Below are positions 1-8,605 of a stretch of 64,000 nt of DNA, piece by piece; position 1 is the first letter of the stretch; each line of letters starts with the position of its first letter. The notes beneath the pieces are model-generated. The model was not told the origin of the DNA. It was given only the letters and a program-made list of their open reading frames with translations, and made no database searches. The DNA lies in NCBI RefSeq assembly GCF_013297935.1, contig NZ_JAAFIX010000003.1:248001-312000 (forward strand), read 5' to 3'. The translations under genes and the position numbers were made by a program. The stretch comes from Rhodoferax sp. (GTDB lineage: Bacteria; Pseudomonadota; Gammaproteobacteria; Burkholderiales; Burkholderiaceae_C).

Positions 1-653
1 CGTCTGCACAAATTACATGCCTGGACAACGCCATTGACACCAGCAGCTTTAAAGCGGACTTGGCTTCTTGGTCCGACTCAGAGGTAAAGGAGGCAAAGCA
101 GGAGCTGGGCATTGCACCCGATGCAGCTGTGGGCGTGTTTTGCGGATCGCTCTACCCCGACAAAAAACTGGGCTTGCTGGTGGCGGCGGCCGATTTGATT
201 CGCCAGCGTATGCCGGACTTTGCGCTGGTAGTGATTGGGGACGGCCCCTCCATGCCCGAAATGCGCGATGCCGCAGCTACCCGCCCTTGGATGCACCTGC
301 TGGGGGTGCGCAAGGGGCGCGAAAAGGCGCTCTACTTCCGCATGGGCGATGTAATGCTGAACCCTGGCTTGGTGGGGTTACACATCGTGGATGCGTTTTG
401 CGCCGGCATGGTGATGATGACGACCCGCACAGCCCGCCACTCCCCCGAAGTGGCCTACCTGCGCGACGGCGATAACGGCGTTTACAGCGACGACACGCCG
501 GCTGCCTACAGCAAAGCGGTGCTGAATGTGATTCAAGACAAAGATCGCTTGGCGCGCATGAAAGCCGCTGCACTGGCGGATAGTGAGCATTACACGCTAG
601 AAAATATGGTGCAACGGTTTGCAGATGGCATTGAGGCTGCAGTCAATGAATGA
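1..653 (+). CDS. Glycosyltransferase, GT-B fold (GT4-like), 5' truncated
   Basis: The reading frame is open from base 3, so the gene begins before the window; about 216 C-terminal residues are visible. The visible part is the nucleotide-sugar binding half of a GT-B enzyme: a strand-turn segment GVFCGSLYPDKKLG, then FALVVIGDGP, then the donor-site region NPGLVGLHIVDAFCAGM. In most GT4 enzymes that last region carries an E-x7-E motif; here the first Glu is replaced by a Gly/Leu stretch. It probably adds a sugar to a lipid-linked exopolysaccharide precursor at the inner membrane face. It overlaps the next gene by 8 bp, so the two are translated together. The substrate cannot be read from the sequence. 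Confidence 0.85.
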   Translation, partial: SAQITCLDNAIDTSSFKADLASWSDSEVKEAKQELGIAPDAAVGVFCGSLYPDKKLGLLVAAADLIRQRMPDFALVVIGDGPSMPEMRDAAATRPWMHLLGVRKGREKALYFRMGDVMLNPGLVGLHIVDAFCAGMVMMTTRTARHSPEVAYLRDGDNGVYSDDTPAAYSKAVLNVIQDKDRLARMKAAALADSEHYTLENMVQRFADGIEAAVNE

Positions 654-1404
654 GCTAAAACTTAGGGTACTAGGCGTTCCTGTAGACACAGTGACTTTTG
701 GCACGGCACAAGACCGCGTAATTGCCTGGGGCCACGCCCGGGAGAGCCGATATGTGGTGCTGGCGAACGTGCATGTGGTGGTTACTGCGTCGCGCGAGTC
801 AGCCTTTGGTGCTGTGGTGGCCGCTGCCGACATGGCCACGCCTGATGGCGCACCTGTGGCCTGGATGCTAGGAAAGGTAGGAAACAAGCCGCAAGAGCGA
901 GTAAGTGGCCCAGACTTGACTTGGGCACTGCTAGGGCGGTGCGAGCGCGAGGCATTGCCTGTCTACTTTTTTGGCAGTTCGAGAGAAACGCTTTCGTTAC
1001 TGGCTGAGCGCATTACTGCCACCTTTCCAAACCTGCTGGTGGTAGGTTTTGAAGCGCCACCCTTTAGGCCAATTTCAGAACAAGAAGCTAATGAATCCGT
1101 TGAGCGCATTAACGCCAGCGGTGCGGGCTTAGTGTTTGTGGGGCTGGGTTGCCCGAAGCAAGAGCATTGGATGCTTGCGCACAGGGGCAGAGTCAATGCG
1201 GTCATGCTGGGTGTAGGCGCGGCCTTTGATTTTCATGCTGGCACCGTGTCGCGCGCGCCTGAATGGATGCGCGAGCATGGCTTGGAGTGGCTACACCGCC
1301 TGGCATCAGAACCACGCCGCCTCTGGAAGCGCTACTTGGTAACCAACACTTTATTTATTGCGGGCGCTGCCCGCCAACTGCTAACGCGCCGCCATGCTGA
1401 GTAA
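646..1404 (+). CDS. WecG/TagA/CpsF family glycosyltransferase (GT26)
   Basis: A 252-residue enzyme of the family that moves GlcNAc/ManNAc-type sugars onto undecaprenyl-linked acceptors. The signature block is present: ANVHVVVTASRES, then ADMATPDGAPVAW with the conserved Asp near residue 67, then RVSGPDL. Further on come VYFFGSSRETL and FVGLGCPKQEHW, both typical of the family. The ATG at 646 is chosen because GAGG lies 9 nt upstream and it overlaps the previous stop by 8 bp; an in-frame start at 619 would extend the overlap with no better ribosome site. It sits in an exopolysaccharide operon, so a role in repeat-unit assembly is likely. The exact sugar is inference. Confidence 0.88.
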   Translation: MNELKLRVLGVPVDTVTFGTAQDRVIAWGHARESRYVVLANVHVVVTASRESAFGAVVAAADMATPDGAPVAWMLGKVGNKPQERVSGPDLTWALLGRCEREALPVYFFGSSRETLSLLAERITATFPNLLVVGFEAPPFRPISEQEANESVERINASGAGLVFVGLGCPKQEHWMLAHRGRVNAVMLGVGAAFDFHAGTVSRAPEWMREHGLEWLHRLASEPRRLWKRYLVTNTLFIAGAARQLLTRRHAE

Positions 1405-1873
1405 AGACGTTTTTTTGGGCGTGGTAGATGCCGCGCCCCTGGTCGCCATGGACCTGGTGGTGGTGCGCGGCGGCACCGAGATATTGCTAGGCCTGCGCAA
1501 CAACCGCCCCGCCCAAGGCTTTTGGTTTGTGCCGGGGGGGCGCATTCGTAAAAACGAAACCATGCAGGCCGCCATGGCGCGCGTTGCCCACGACGAGCTG
1601 GGCTTGGCGCTGGCCGATTTGCTGGTGCAGCCGCGTCATATGGGTGCCTTTGAGCACTTTTACACTGACTGTTTTGCGGGGGAGGTGGGCGTGTCCACCC
1701 ACTATGTGGTAATGGGCAACCTGGTTACATTGCCCGCTAGCACCGAGCTTGCTGCGGCCGATGCACAGCACAGCGCCCTGCGCTGGTGGCCGCTGGCCGA
1801 GGCACAAGCCGCCGCCGAGGTGCACCGCTTTACCAAAGACTATGTGGATGTCATTTTGCTATCAAAAGAGTAG
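1394..1873 (+). CDS. GDP-mannose mannosyl hydrolase-like Nudix protein
   Basis: A 159-residue Nudix protein. The box reads GGRIRKNETMQAAMARV then AHDELGL; it lacks the usual REXXEE ending, as in the GDP-mannose hydrolases (Gmm/WcaH), which cleave GDP-mannose to GDP and mannose. Length, the N-terminal SKDVFLGVVDAAPLVAMDLVV segment and the FEHFYTD motif also fit that subfamily. It overlaps the preceding gene by 11 bp and lies in the polysaccharide operon, suggesting control of the GDP-mannose pool. The last codons run into a dispersed repeat, so the C-terminus LLSKE is partly repeat-encoded. Confidence 0.85.
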   Translation: MLSKDVFLGVVDAAPLVAMDLVVVRGGTEILLGLRNNRPAQGFWFVPGGRIRKNETMQAAMARVAHDELGLALADLLVQPRHMGAFEHFYTDCFAGEVGVSTHYVVMGNLVTLPASTELAAADAQHSALRWWPLAEAQAAAEVHRFTKDYVDVILLSKE

Positions 1874-1915
1874 CTGTTTGCGAAGACTCTACTTGGGCTA
1901 GAGGCATATTTTGTT
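1854..1915 (+). repeat. Dispersed 60-bp repeat, copy 1
   Basis: Plus orientation. Core TAGCTGTTTGCG at 1871-1882, 12 nt, then GGGCTAGAGG at 1895-1904, preceded by TTTTGCTATC. It covers the end of the Nudix gene and most of the gap before ugd. It shares the fixed 12-nt spacing with seven other copies in the window. Confidence 0.8.
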
Positions 1916-1937
1916 TATATTTGAGAGGGAGTGAGTT

Positions 1938-3260
1938 ATGAAAATTACGGTTATCGGCACTGGCTATGTGGGCTTGGTGTCTGGCGCTTGTTTTGCCGAT
2001 GTGGGCAACGACGTGCTGTGCCTGGATGTAGACCCCGCCAAGATCAAGATCTTGGAGGATGGCGGCATTCCTATCTATGAGCCGGGCCTGCAAGAGATGG
2101 TCAAGCGCAATGTGGCCGCTGGCCGCCTGCACTTCACCACCGATGTAGAAAAAGCTGCCCACTTTGGCACGGTGCAGTTCATTGCGGTGGGCACGCCACC
2201 CGATGAAGACGGCTCGGCCGACATGAAATATGTGATTGCCGCCGCCCGCAACATCGGCAAATACATGACCGACTACAAGGTGGTAGTGGACAAGAGCACG
2301 GTGCCGGTGGGCACCGCCGACCGCGTGAAGGCCGCTATTGCCGACGAGTTGGCCAAGCGCGGTGTGACCACGCCGTTTAGCGTGGTGAGCAATCCCGAGT
2401 TTTTGAAAGAGGGCGCCGCCATTGACGACTTTATGCGGCCCGACCGCATTGTGGTGGGCTGTGAGGACGAGCAAGCCGCACTCAACATGCGCGCGCTGTA
2501 CGCGCCCATTCAGCGCAACCATGACCGCCTGATCGTGATGGATATTCGCAGCGCCGAGCTGACCAAATACGCCGCCAACGCCATGCTGGCCACCCGCATC
2601 AGCTTTATGAACGAGCTGGCCAACCTAGCCGAGAAGCTGGGCGCTGATATTGAAAACGTGCGCAAGGGCATTGGCTCCGACCCACGCATTGGCTACGACT
2701 TTTTGTACGCCGGTGCGGGCTACGGCGGCTCGTGCTTTCCCAAAGACGTGCAGGCGCTGGTGAAGACTGCGCAAGACGACGCGGGAATCAACCTGCAGGT
2801 GCTGACCGCCGTAGAAGCGGCCAACGATGCCCAAAAGCGGGTGCTGGGCGGCAAGGTAATCAAGCGCTTTGGGGCAGACCTGAAGGGCAAGCACTTTGCA
2901 CTGTGGGGCCTGGCCTTCAAGGCCAACACCGACGACATGCGCAAAGCCACCAGCCGCGACGTGATTCAAGACCTGCTGGATGCGGGCGCCACGGTCACGG
3001 CCTATGACCCAGTGGCCATGAAAGAAGCGCAGCACTGTTTCCCCGACGAGCCGCGCCTGACCTATGCTGATAGCCAAACCGCGGCGCTGGAGGGGGCGGA
3101 TGCACTCATCATCGTGACCGAGTGGCGCGAGTTCCGCAGCCCGGACTTTGACAACATCAAGGCCAAGCTCAAGCAGCCGGTGATTTTTGATGGCCGCAAT
3201 CTCTACGACCCCAAGCTAGTGCGCAGCATGGGCATTGAGTACCAGGCGATCGGGCGCTAA
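1938..3260 (+). CDS. ugd: UDP-glucose 6-dehydrogenase
   Basis: A 440-residue NAD-dependent enzyme that oxidises UDP-glucose twice to UDP-glucuronate, a precursor for acidic exopolysaccharide. The N-terminal Rossmann motif is GTGYVGL at residues 7-13. The catalytic cysteine is Cys266 in GGSCFPKD. Other family blocks are [22 protein letters not shown] and [14 protein letters not shown]. Length is normal for the bacterial family. A strong ribosome site, GAGGGAG, precedes the ATG. The next gene follows after 4 bp, so they form one operon. The distinction from GDP-mannose dehydrogenase rests on overall similarity to Ugd and is fairly safe. Confidence 0.95.
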   Translation: MKITVIGTGYVGLVSGACFADVGNDVLCLDVDPAKIKILEDGGIPIYEPGLQEMVKRNVAAGRLHFTTDVEKAAHFGTVQFIAVGTPPDEDGSADMKYVIAAARNIGKYMTDYKVVVDKSTVPVGTADRVKAAIADELAKRGVTTPFSVVSNPEFLKEGAAIDDFMRPDRIVVGCEDEQAALNMRALYAPIQRNHDRLIVMDIRSAELTKYAANAMLATRISFMNELANLAEKLGADIENVRKGIGSDPRIGYDFLYAGAGYGGSCFPKDVQALVKTAQDDAGINLQVLTAVEAANDAQKRVLGGKVIKRFGADLKGKHFALWGLAFKANTDDMRKATSRDVIQDLLDAGATVTAYDPVAMKEAQHCFPDEPRLTYADSQTAALEGADALIIVTEWREFRSPDFDNIKAKLKQPVIFDGRNLYDPKLVRSMGIEYQAIGR

Positions 3261-3264
3261 CGCC

Positions 3265-4707
3265 ATGACAGTCTTAACCCTTCAAGATATGGCCACCCAG
3301 TCGGGCGTGGCCTTTGGCACCAGCGGCGCGCGCGGCAAGGTAGCCGACATGACGCCCGGCTTGTGCCACGCCTACACCACTGCCTTTTTGAATGCGGTGG
3401 TACCCAAGGCCACCCGCATTGTGCTGGGCCACGATTTGCGCCCCAGCAGCCCCGACATTGCGGCGGCCTGTGCGGCGGCCATTGAGAGCTTGGGCATGGA
3501 GGTGGTGTATGGCGGCGCCCTGCCCACTCCGGCCTTGGCTTTGTATGCGGCGCAAATTGGCTCGCCGGCGATTGTGGTCACGGGCAGCCACATTCCGTTT
3601 GACCGCAACGGCATCAAGTTTTACCGCGAAGATGGCGAGATCACCAAGGTGGACGAGCAGGCCATGCTCAACTTTTTGGTGGGGCTGCCCAAAAACCTCA
3701 AGCTACCCACCCTGCCCGCCCCGGATGCGCGGGTGCTGCAGGCCTACCTGAGCCGCTATATCGACTTTTTTGGCGCCGACGCTTTGGCCGGTGAAACGAT
3801 TGCCGTGTACGAGCACAGCAGCGTGGCGCGCGATGTGTTGCGCAGTATTTTGGAGGCGCTGGGGGCGGAAGTGATTTCGCTGGGGCGCACCGATGTGTTT
3901 GTGCCCATAGACACCGAGGCGGTGCGCCATGAAGACATTGAGCAGGCGCGCGAGTGGGCCGAGTTGCACGATTTTGATGCCCTGGTGTCTACCGACGGCG
4001 ATGCCGACCGCCCTTTGATTGGCGATGAAAAAGGCGAGTGGTTGCGGGGTGATGTAGTGGGCATTTTGACGGCCCAGTACCTGCACGCCACCGCGGTGGT
4101 GACCCCTGTGAGCAGCAACAGTGCGCTGGAGCGCACCCAGAGTTTTGCGCAGGTGGTGCGCACCCGCATTGGCTCGCCTTATGTGATTGAGGGCATGCAG
4201 CAGGCCGCCCGTGGCGGTGCGGACTTGGTGGTGGGCTTTGAGGCGAATGGCGGCTTTTTGCTGGGTAGCCAGGTGCTGCGCAATGGCAAACGCTTAGGGC
4301 CTTTGCCCACCCGCGATGCCGTGCTGCCCATGCTGGCGCTGTTGTGTGGCGCCAAGGCGCAGGGGCTGAAGATGTCGGAAGTGGGCTACCGCCTACCCAA
4401 GCGGTTTACTGCGAGCGACCGGATTCAAAACTTTGCCACGGCCAGCAGCCGCGAACTGATTGCCCGCTTGCGCAACGACCACATAGCCTTGCGCAACCTG
4501 ATGGCGCCCCAGGCCGGCCCGGTGGAGGGCATTGACGAGACCGATGGGCTGCGGGTGCAGTTTGCGTCGGGCGATATCGTGCACTTGCGCCCCAGCGGCA
4601 ATGCCCCCGAACTGCGCTGCTACGCCGAGAGCACCAGTGTGCGCAGTGCCAAGCGTTTGTGTGACGACTGTTTGCTACAGGTCTTGAAAACTGCAGCCCC
4701 TGTGTAA
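3265..4707 (+). CDS. Phosphomannomutase / phosphoglucomutase family protein
   Basis: An alpha-D-phosphohexomutase of 480 residues. The four family elements are visible: FGTSGARGK near the N-terminus, the phosphoserine loop TGSHIPFDRNG with Ser108, the metal loop DGDADRP with Asp244, Asp246 and Asp248, and a C-terminal phosphate-binding segment RPSGNAPELR. The usual loop is TGSHNP; here the Asn is Ile. It probably interconverts mannose-6-P and mannose-1-P to feed GDP-mannose, which fits the upstream GDP-mannose Nudix gene; glucose phosphate is an alternative substrate. The ATG at 3265 is chosen rather than an upstream start inside ugd. Confidence 0.88.
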   Translation: MTVLTLQDMATQSGVAFGTSGARGKVADMTPGLCHAYTTAFLNAVVPKATRIVLGHDLRPSSPDIAAACAAAIESLGMEVVYGGALPTPALALYAAQIGSPAIVVTGSHIPFDRNGIKFYREDGEITKVDEQAMLNFLVGLPKNLKLPTLPAPDARVLQAYLSRYIDFFGADALAGETIAVYEHSSVARDVLRSILEALGAEVISLGRTDVFVPIDTEAVRHEDIEQAREWAELHDFDALVSTDGDADRPLIGDEKGEWLRGDVVGILTAQYLHATAVVTPVSSNSALERTQSFAQVVRTRIGSPYVIEGMQQAARGGADLVVGFEANGGFLLGSQVLRNGKRLGPLPTRDAVLPMLALLCGAKAQGLKMSEVGYRLPKRFTASDRIQNFATASSRELIARLRNDHIALRNLMAPQAGPVEGIDETDGLRVQFASGDIVHLRPSGNAPELRCYAESTSVRSAKRLCDDCLLQVLKTAAPV

Positions 4708-4726
4708 CGATTGAGCGACAACCGGC

Positions 4727-4740
4727 CCGAACGGACTATG
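4727..4740 (+). promoter_or_regulatory. Shared 14-bp motif CCGAACGGACTATG upstream of PEP-CTERM gene
   Basis: The 14-mer ends 76 nt before the chosen PEP-CTERM start. A copy differing at one base lies at 6519-6532, at nearly the same distance (73 nt) upstream of rfbB. That makes it a candidate shared operator or promoter element of the exopolysaccharide locus. Its function is inferred from position only. Confidence 0.4.
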
Positions 4741-4773
4741 TACAGAGCCGAGGGCTAACCCTAGCATGGAACC

Positions 4774-4792
4774 AGCTGAAGTGGTTTCAGCT
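4774..4792 (+). promoter_or_regulatory. Hairpin in the 5' leader of the PEP-CTERM gene
   Basis: AGCTGAA and TTCAGCT form a 7-bp stem with a 5-nt loop, 24 nt before the start codon. A smaller stem AGGG-CTAA-CCCT lies just upstream at 4751-4762. No U-tract follows, so a leader structure or binding site is likelier than a terminator. Confidence 0.35.
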
Positions 4793-4816
4793 CACAACTG
4801 AAATTAAGGGATGTAT

Positions 4817-5302
4817 ATGAAAATGAAAACCGCAATCGCGGCCGCCACTTTGGCGTTGTTTGGTGCTGCTGCAAATGCAACTGATGTAGCTTTTGTGGAT
4901 GGTTTGGCTAACGTTGCCAGCGGCTCGATCACCGGTGCCAAAGGCGTCTCATTCAGCCAAAGCTGGACTTTCAGTGGCCTCACAAGCGGTACCTACAATG
5001 TTGAAGGCAGTTTGGCCGGCAATAACATTTCGTTCACCTCCGTGCTCCTGAATGGTGTGGCGTGGGACCTGAGCGGCACCGCAAAAGCGCCAACAGTGTT
5101 CAAGTTTGCTGACATCAGCTACACCGGCACCGGACCTTGGACTTTGGTGGCCACTGGCACCAAAACTACTGCTTCAGCAGGTAACTTTTCTGGTTCTTTG
5201 AATGTGACCCCCGTGCCTGAACCAGAAACCTACGCCATGCTGCTGGCTGGTTTGGGTGTGATGGGTGCAATCGCCCGCCGCCGCAACAAAACTGCTGCCT
5301 GA
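4817..5302 (+). CDS. PEP-CTERM sorted extracellular protein
   Basis: A small secreted protein of 161 residues. It has a Sec signal peptide (MKMKTAIAAATLALFGAAANA), a Ser/Thr/Gly-rich middle, and a C-terminal PEP-CTERM tripartite tail: VPEPETYAMLLAG, a hydrophobic helix, then RRR. Such tails are recognised by exosortase, whose gene is not in this window but is usually found in or near exopolysaccharide loci. The middle segment FSQSWTF resembles FxDxF-type PEP-CTERM proteins but lacks the Asp. The ATG at 4817 is preferred over 4811 because AAGGG ends directly before 4811, leaving no spacer. It is transcribed separately from the upstream operon, after 109 bp. Confidence 0.88.
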   Translation: MKMKTAIAAATLALFGAAANATDVAFVDGLANVASGSITGAKGVSFSQSWTFSGLTSGTYNVEGSLAGNNISFTSVLLNGVAWDLSGTAKAPTVFKFADISYTGTGPWTLVATGTKTTASAGNFSGSLNVTPVPEPETYAMLLAGLGVMGAIARRRNKTAA

Positions 5303-5325
5303 TCCGCAAGGTTTGCTGCAACGGA

Positions 5326-5356
5326 AAAGGGACTGCAATTGCAGTCCCTTTCTTTA
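5326..5356. terminator. Bidirectional Rho-independent terminator
   Basis: A perfect palindrome with 13-nt arms, AAAGGGACTGCAA and its complement, centred between 5338 and 5339. T-rich sequence flanks it on the plus side and T4 on the minus side. It lies between two convergent PEP-CTERM genes and can serve both. Confidence 0.85.
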
Positions 5357-5381
5357 TGGGCTTTTCAAGCAGGCGGGGCAA

Positions 5382-6026
5382 TCAGCTCGCTTGGCGTTTG
5401 CGGGCTGCAAACCCTAGCAGCCCCAAACCGGCCAACAAGAGTGCGTAGGTTTCAGGCTCTGGCACGGGTGCCATGACGAGGGCTATGTTGTCGACCCCCA
5501 CATAGCGCGCGTTGTTGGTGCCTGTGCCGCTGAGCTGAATGGACCTGAGGCCGGTAAAGCCATTGAAGAATGATGCGCCATAGGCCGTAAAGCTACCCGG
5601 TGTCAGGCTAAAGGCTTGGCTGGCAGTGACGGTGCCGCCAGCTGCTTTGGTGCCGGTAATGCGAACCGACAGCTTGTCGCCAGGCTGAAAACTCCCGCCG
5701 CCAATGAGACCTGCAAGGCTGAGGCCAGAGAGACTGAAGGTGTAGCCCGAGGCCGGCGCGAGGCTGATGGTTTCAGTTTGGGCCTCTAGCGCGTAGTAGG
5801 CCAGCAGCTTGTTGCCTGGCATCGGAGCGCTGAGGTAGCCGGTATCGCTCAGCACAAAGTGGGTGTTGGTGGAGTGCCGCAACTGGATGCCGTAGGGCAA
5901 GGCGCTGGCGGGGCTGCTCATGTCGTCAAAACTGAGCGTGAAGGCTTGAGCCCGGGCTTGGCCCAAAGCACAAGCGCTTAAGGCAAGGGCGCTGAGGGCG
6001 AAGCGGGCAAGGTGGCGAGTGGTCAA
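5382..6026 (-). CDS. PEP-CTERM sorted extracellular protein
   Basis: A 214-residue protein with a signal peptide (hydrophobic LSALALSACALGQARA, cleavage likely after ARA), a beta-rich extracellular region, and the exosortase tail VPEPETYALLLAGLGLLGF ending ARKRQAS. No enzymatic motif is visible; the central part resembles the many PEP-CTERM proteins thought to be displayed in the polysaccharide matrix. It converges on the first PEP-CTERM gene and shares its terminator. Both tails contain VPEPETYA, implying the same sorting enzyme. It is followed upstream by a prepilin gene on the same strand with a 23-bp gap, so the two may be cotranscribed. Confidence 0.85.
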   Translation of the reverse strand: MTTRHLARFALSALALSACALGQARAQAFTLSFDDMSSPASALPYGIQLRHSTNTHFVLSDTGYLSAPMPGNKLLAYYALEAQTETISLAPASGYTFSLSGLSLAGLIGGGSFQPGDKLSVRITGTKAAGGTVTASQAFSLTPGSFTAYGASFFNGFTGLRSIQLSGTGTNNARYVGVDNIALVMAPVPEPETYALLLAGLGLLGFAARKRQAS

Positions 6027-6049
6027 GGTGGTTCTCCCAGGCTTTTGTT

Positions 6050-6445
6050 TTAAAGAATGCCGATCAGGGTGGCGGTGGCTACGCTGCCATTGGGGCCGTT
6101 GAGCGTGCAGTTGACGACAGCGCCCTCAGGCACCGGCAGGGGCAGGCTGCCGCCCAGGCTGTAGTTGGCAGGTAGGCCGCCCTGCAGCAATTGGGCGCCG
6201 TGTGAACAGTCGGTGACCGGCACACCCTTGGTGCCATTGACTTTGCGGGTGGCTATGTTGATGGCTGAGCCGCTGGAAATAGCGCCGGCCACGGCTTGGG
6301 TGGCGGCGGTTTGGGCATCGCTGCGCAAATCCACAAACTTAGGAATGGCCACCGCCGACAGAATGCCCAGAATCACGATGACCATAACGAGCTCAATCAG
6401 GGTAAAGCCGGTTTGCAAGGTGCGTGAGGGGTAGGAGGAGCGCAT
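6050..6445 (-). CDS. Type IV prepilin / MSHA-like pseudopilin
   Basis: A 131-residue prepilin. The class III signal is clear: a short positive leader, then [18 protein letters not shown], with cleavage after Gly14 and Glu at mature position 5. [12 protein letters not shown] follows, as in MSHA-type major pilins. Two cysteines, in TDCSHG and VVNCTLN, could form the C-terminal disulfide. The prepilin peptidase PilD encoded at 13.1 kb could process it. It lies alone among polysaccharide genes, without assembly genes next to it. A rare short pilin, a minor pilin or an adhesin subunit are all possible. Confidence 0.82.
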   Translation of the reverse strand: MRSSYPSRTLQTGFTLIELVMVIVILGILSAVAIPKFVDLRSDAQTAATQAVAGAISSGSAINIATRKVNGTKGVPVTDCSHGAQLLQGGLPANYSLGGSLPLPVPEGAVVNCTLNGPNGSVATATLIGIL

Positions 6446-6518
6446 GCGGAGTCTGTAACGAGTTGTTACCCAATGGTATTCAAACTCGGCGGGGTTGGGA
6501 ATAGTCCGGATGACTGAT

Positions 6519-6532
6519 CCGAATGGACTATG
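6519..6532 (+). promoter_or_regulatory. Shared 14-bp motif CCGAATGGACTATG upstream of rfbB, with inverted partner
   Basis: It matches the element at 4727-4740 at 13 of 14 positions. Here it is also the right half of a dyad: AATAGTCCGGAT at 6500-6511 is the inverted counterpart, with GGACTAT facing both ways. The dyad sits in the gap between the divergent prepilin gene and rfbB, where a regulator could control both. Confidence 0.4.
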
Positions 6533-6605
6533 GACGTGCCTGCCGACAACCCGGTTTCAGGGAGAAAGATAATCAGCGTAATGCATTCACCTACAAGATG
6601 ACACC

Positions 6606-7700
6606 ATGACGATTCTGGTGACCGGCGGCGCCGGCTTTATTGGCAGCAACTTTGTGCTGGACTGGCTGGCCGCCTCGGCTGAAACCGTAGTCAACCTGGA
6701 CAAGCTCACCTACGCCGGCAACTTGCAAAACCTAGCCTCGCTGGCGGGCAACCCCGCCCATGTGTTTGTGCAGGGCGATATTGGTGATGCCGAGCTCATG
6801 ACCCGCCTGCTGCAGGAGCACCGGCCCCGCGCGTTGCTGAACTTTGCGGCAGAGAGCCATGTAGACCGCAGCATCCAAGGGCCGGGCGAGTTTATTCAGA
6901 CCAATATTGTGGGCATCTTCCATTTGCTGGAGAGTGTGCGGGCCTACTGGGGCGCACTGGCCGCCGACGACAAGGCAGCGTTCCGGTTTCTGCATGTTTC
7001 GACCGACGAGGTGTATGGCTCACTCGCGAAAGACGATCCGGCCTTCACCGAAACCCACCAGTACGAACCCAACAGCCCTTACAGTGCCAGCAAGGCCGCC
7101 AGCGACCACTTGGTGCGCGCCTACCACCACACCTACGGCCTGCCGGTGCTGACCACCAACTGCAGCAACAACTACGGCCCCTACCATTTCCCCGAAAAGC
7201 TCATTCCGCTGATGATCGTCAACGCGCAGGCCGGCAAGCCCTTGCCGGTGTATGGCGATGGCCAGCAGATCCGCGATTGGCTCTACGTCAAAGACCACTG
7301 CAGCGCCATCCGCCGGGTGCTGGAAGCCGGTGTGCTGGGCGAGACCTATAACGTGGGCGGATGGAACGAGAAGCCTAACCTGGACATCGTGCACACCGTG
7401 TGCGCCCTGCTCGACGAGCTCAAGCCCCGTGCGGACGGCAAGCCTTACCAAGCGCAGATCACGTACGTTACCGACCGCCCCGGCCATGACCGCCGCTACG
7501 CCATTGATGCCCGCAAGATAGAGCAGCAACTGGGCTGGAAGCCGGCCGAGACCTTTGAGACCGGCATCCGCAAAACCGTGCAGTGGTACTTGGACCACCC
7601 CGAGTGGGTAGACAACGTGCTGAGCGGCGGCTACCGCGACTGGGTGAGCAAGCAATATGGCAGCACCAGCGCGCAGCAACCCACGCAGGCTGCAGCATGA
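6606..7700 (+). CDS. rfbB: dTDP-glucose 4,6-dehydratase
   Basis: The second step of dTDP-L-rhamnose synthesis, converting dTDP-glucose to the 4-keto-6-deoxy sugar. It is a 364-residue extended SDR with GGAGFIGSN at residues 7-15, the catalytic STDE motif (Asp134, Glu135), and the YSASK pair Tyr159/Lys163. [10 protein letters not shown] and YNVGGWNEK are characteristic of RmlB. It is the first gene of rfbB-rfbD-rfbA-rfbC, joined by ATGA-type overlaps, so all four steps are made from one message. The ribosome site is weak. The C-terminus has a short Gln/Ala/Thr-rich extension. Confidence 0.96.
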   Translation: MTILVTGGAGFIGSNFVLDWLAASAETVVNLDKLTYAGNLQNLASLAGNPAHVFVQGDIGDAELMTRLLQEHRPRALLNFAAESHVDRSIQGPGEFIQTNIVGIFHLLESVRAYWGALAADDKAAFRFLHVSTDEVYGSLAKDDPAFTETHQYEPNSPYSASKAASDHLVRAYHHTYGLPVLTTNCSNNYGPYHFPEKLIPLMIVNAQAGKPLPVYGDGQQIRDWLYVKDHCSAIRRVLEAGVLGETYNVGGWNEKPNLDIVHTVCALLDELKPRADGKPYQAQITYVTDRPGHDRRYAIDARKIEQQLGWKPAETFETGIRKTVQWYLDHPEWVDNVLSGGYRDWVSKQYGSTSAQQPTQAAA

Positions 7701-8605
7701 AGGTCTTGCTGTTCGGCCGTGATGGCCAGGTAGGCTGGGAGCTGCAGCGCGCTTTGAGCGTGCTGGGCGAGGTCGTGGCGCTGGACTTTGATGCCAGCCA
7801 GAACCCACAAGGTTTGTGCGGTGACTTTACCGACCTCGCAGGCTTGGAGCGCACCGTAGAAGCGGTGCAGCCGGATGTGATCGTCAATGCCGCCGCCCAC
7901 ACCGCGGTGGACAAAGCCGAGAGCGAGCCCGAGCTTGCACGCCTGATTAATGCTCTAGCACCCGCTACTCTTGCGCAAGCAGCTATTAAATCAGGAGCGC
8001 TATTGGTGCATTACAGCACCGACTATGTGTTTGACGGCAGCGGCGACACGCCGTGGACAGAAACGGACACCACCGGCCCTTTGAGCGTGTATGGCCAGAC
8101 CAAGTTGGAAGGTGAACAGGCCGTGGCTGCCTGCCCTCAGCACCTGATATTGCGCACCAGCTGGGTGTACGCCACCCGGTGTGGCAACTTTGCCAAAGCC
8201 ATGCTGCGCCTGGCGGGTGAGCGGGATTCACTCACGGTAATTAACGACCAGTTTGGCGCCCCGACTTCGGCGGAGCTGCTGGCCGATGTGACGGCCCACG
8301 CCATCTGCCGCCTGCAAACCCAACCCCAACTCGCCGGGCTGTACCACTGCATTGCGGCAGGCGAGACCACCTGGCATGGTTATGCCCAATTTGTCTTGCA
8401 ACAAGCCGCCTCTCTGGGCCTGCCGCTCAAGGCCACCGCTGACAAGGTGGCGCCCGCGCCCACCAGCAGCTACCCCACACCGGCCCGCCGCCCACTGAAC
8501 TCAAGGCTAGACACCCGCAAACTGCAGGTGGCCTTTGGCCTGACGCTGCCCCCTTGGCAGCACGGGGTGCAGCGCATGTTGACCGAAATAGCCGGGGAAC
8601 GATGA
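7697..8605 (+). CDS. rfbD: dTDP-4-dehydrorhamnose reductase
   Basis: The last step of the pathway, reducing dTDP-4-dehydrorhamnose with NAD(P)H. It has 302 residues, starting [16 protein letters not shown] with the Rossmann glycines. [13 protein letters not shown] and [10 protein letters not shown] are the classic RmlD blocks, and YGQTKLEGE carries the catalytic Tyr and Lys. The ATG at 7697 overlaps the rfbB stop by 4 bp. Codons for roughly residues 82-103 coincide with an inverted copy of the window's dispersed repeat, yet frame and family length are kept. That segment encodes [17 protein letters not shown], between two conserved motifs. Confidence 0.95.
   Translation: MKVLLFGRDGQVGWELQRALSVLGEVVALDFDASQNPQGLCGDFTDLAGLERTVEAVQPDVIVNAAAHTAVDKAESEPELARLINALAPATLAQAAIKSGALLVHYSTDYVFDGSGDTPWTETDTTGPLSVYGQTKLEGEQAVAACPQHLILRTSWVYATRCGNFAKAMLRLAGERDSLTVINDQFGAPTSAELLADVTAHAICRLQTQPQLAGLYHCIAAGETTWHGYAQFVLQQAASLGLPLKATADKVAPAPTSSYPTPARRPLNSRLDTRKLQVAFGLTLPPWQHGVQRMLTEIAGER
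7942..8003 (-). repeat. Dispersed 60-bp repeat, copy 2, inside rfbD
   Basis: Minus orientation. Read on the minus strand, TAGCTGCTTGCG (7985-7974) is followed by 12 nt and GTGCTAGAGC (7961-7952), preceded by GCTCCTGATTTAA. It is the closest match to the inferred consensus core and is fully within coding sequence. Confidence 0.75.

Noticed and set aside
5767-5815. A GCGCTAGAGG-like box with an upstream AAGCTGCTGGC in the second PEP-CTERM gene, resembling the dispersed repeat
   Set aside because: The spacing between boxes is 6 nt, not 12, and the flanks do not align, so it is probably chance.
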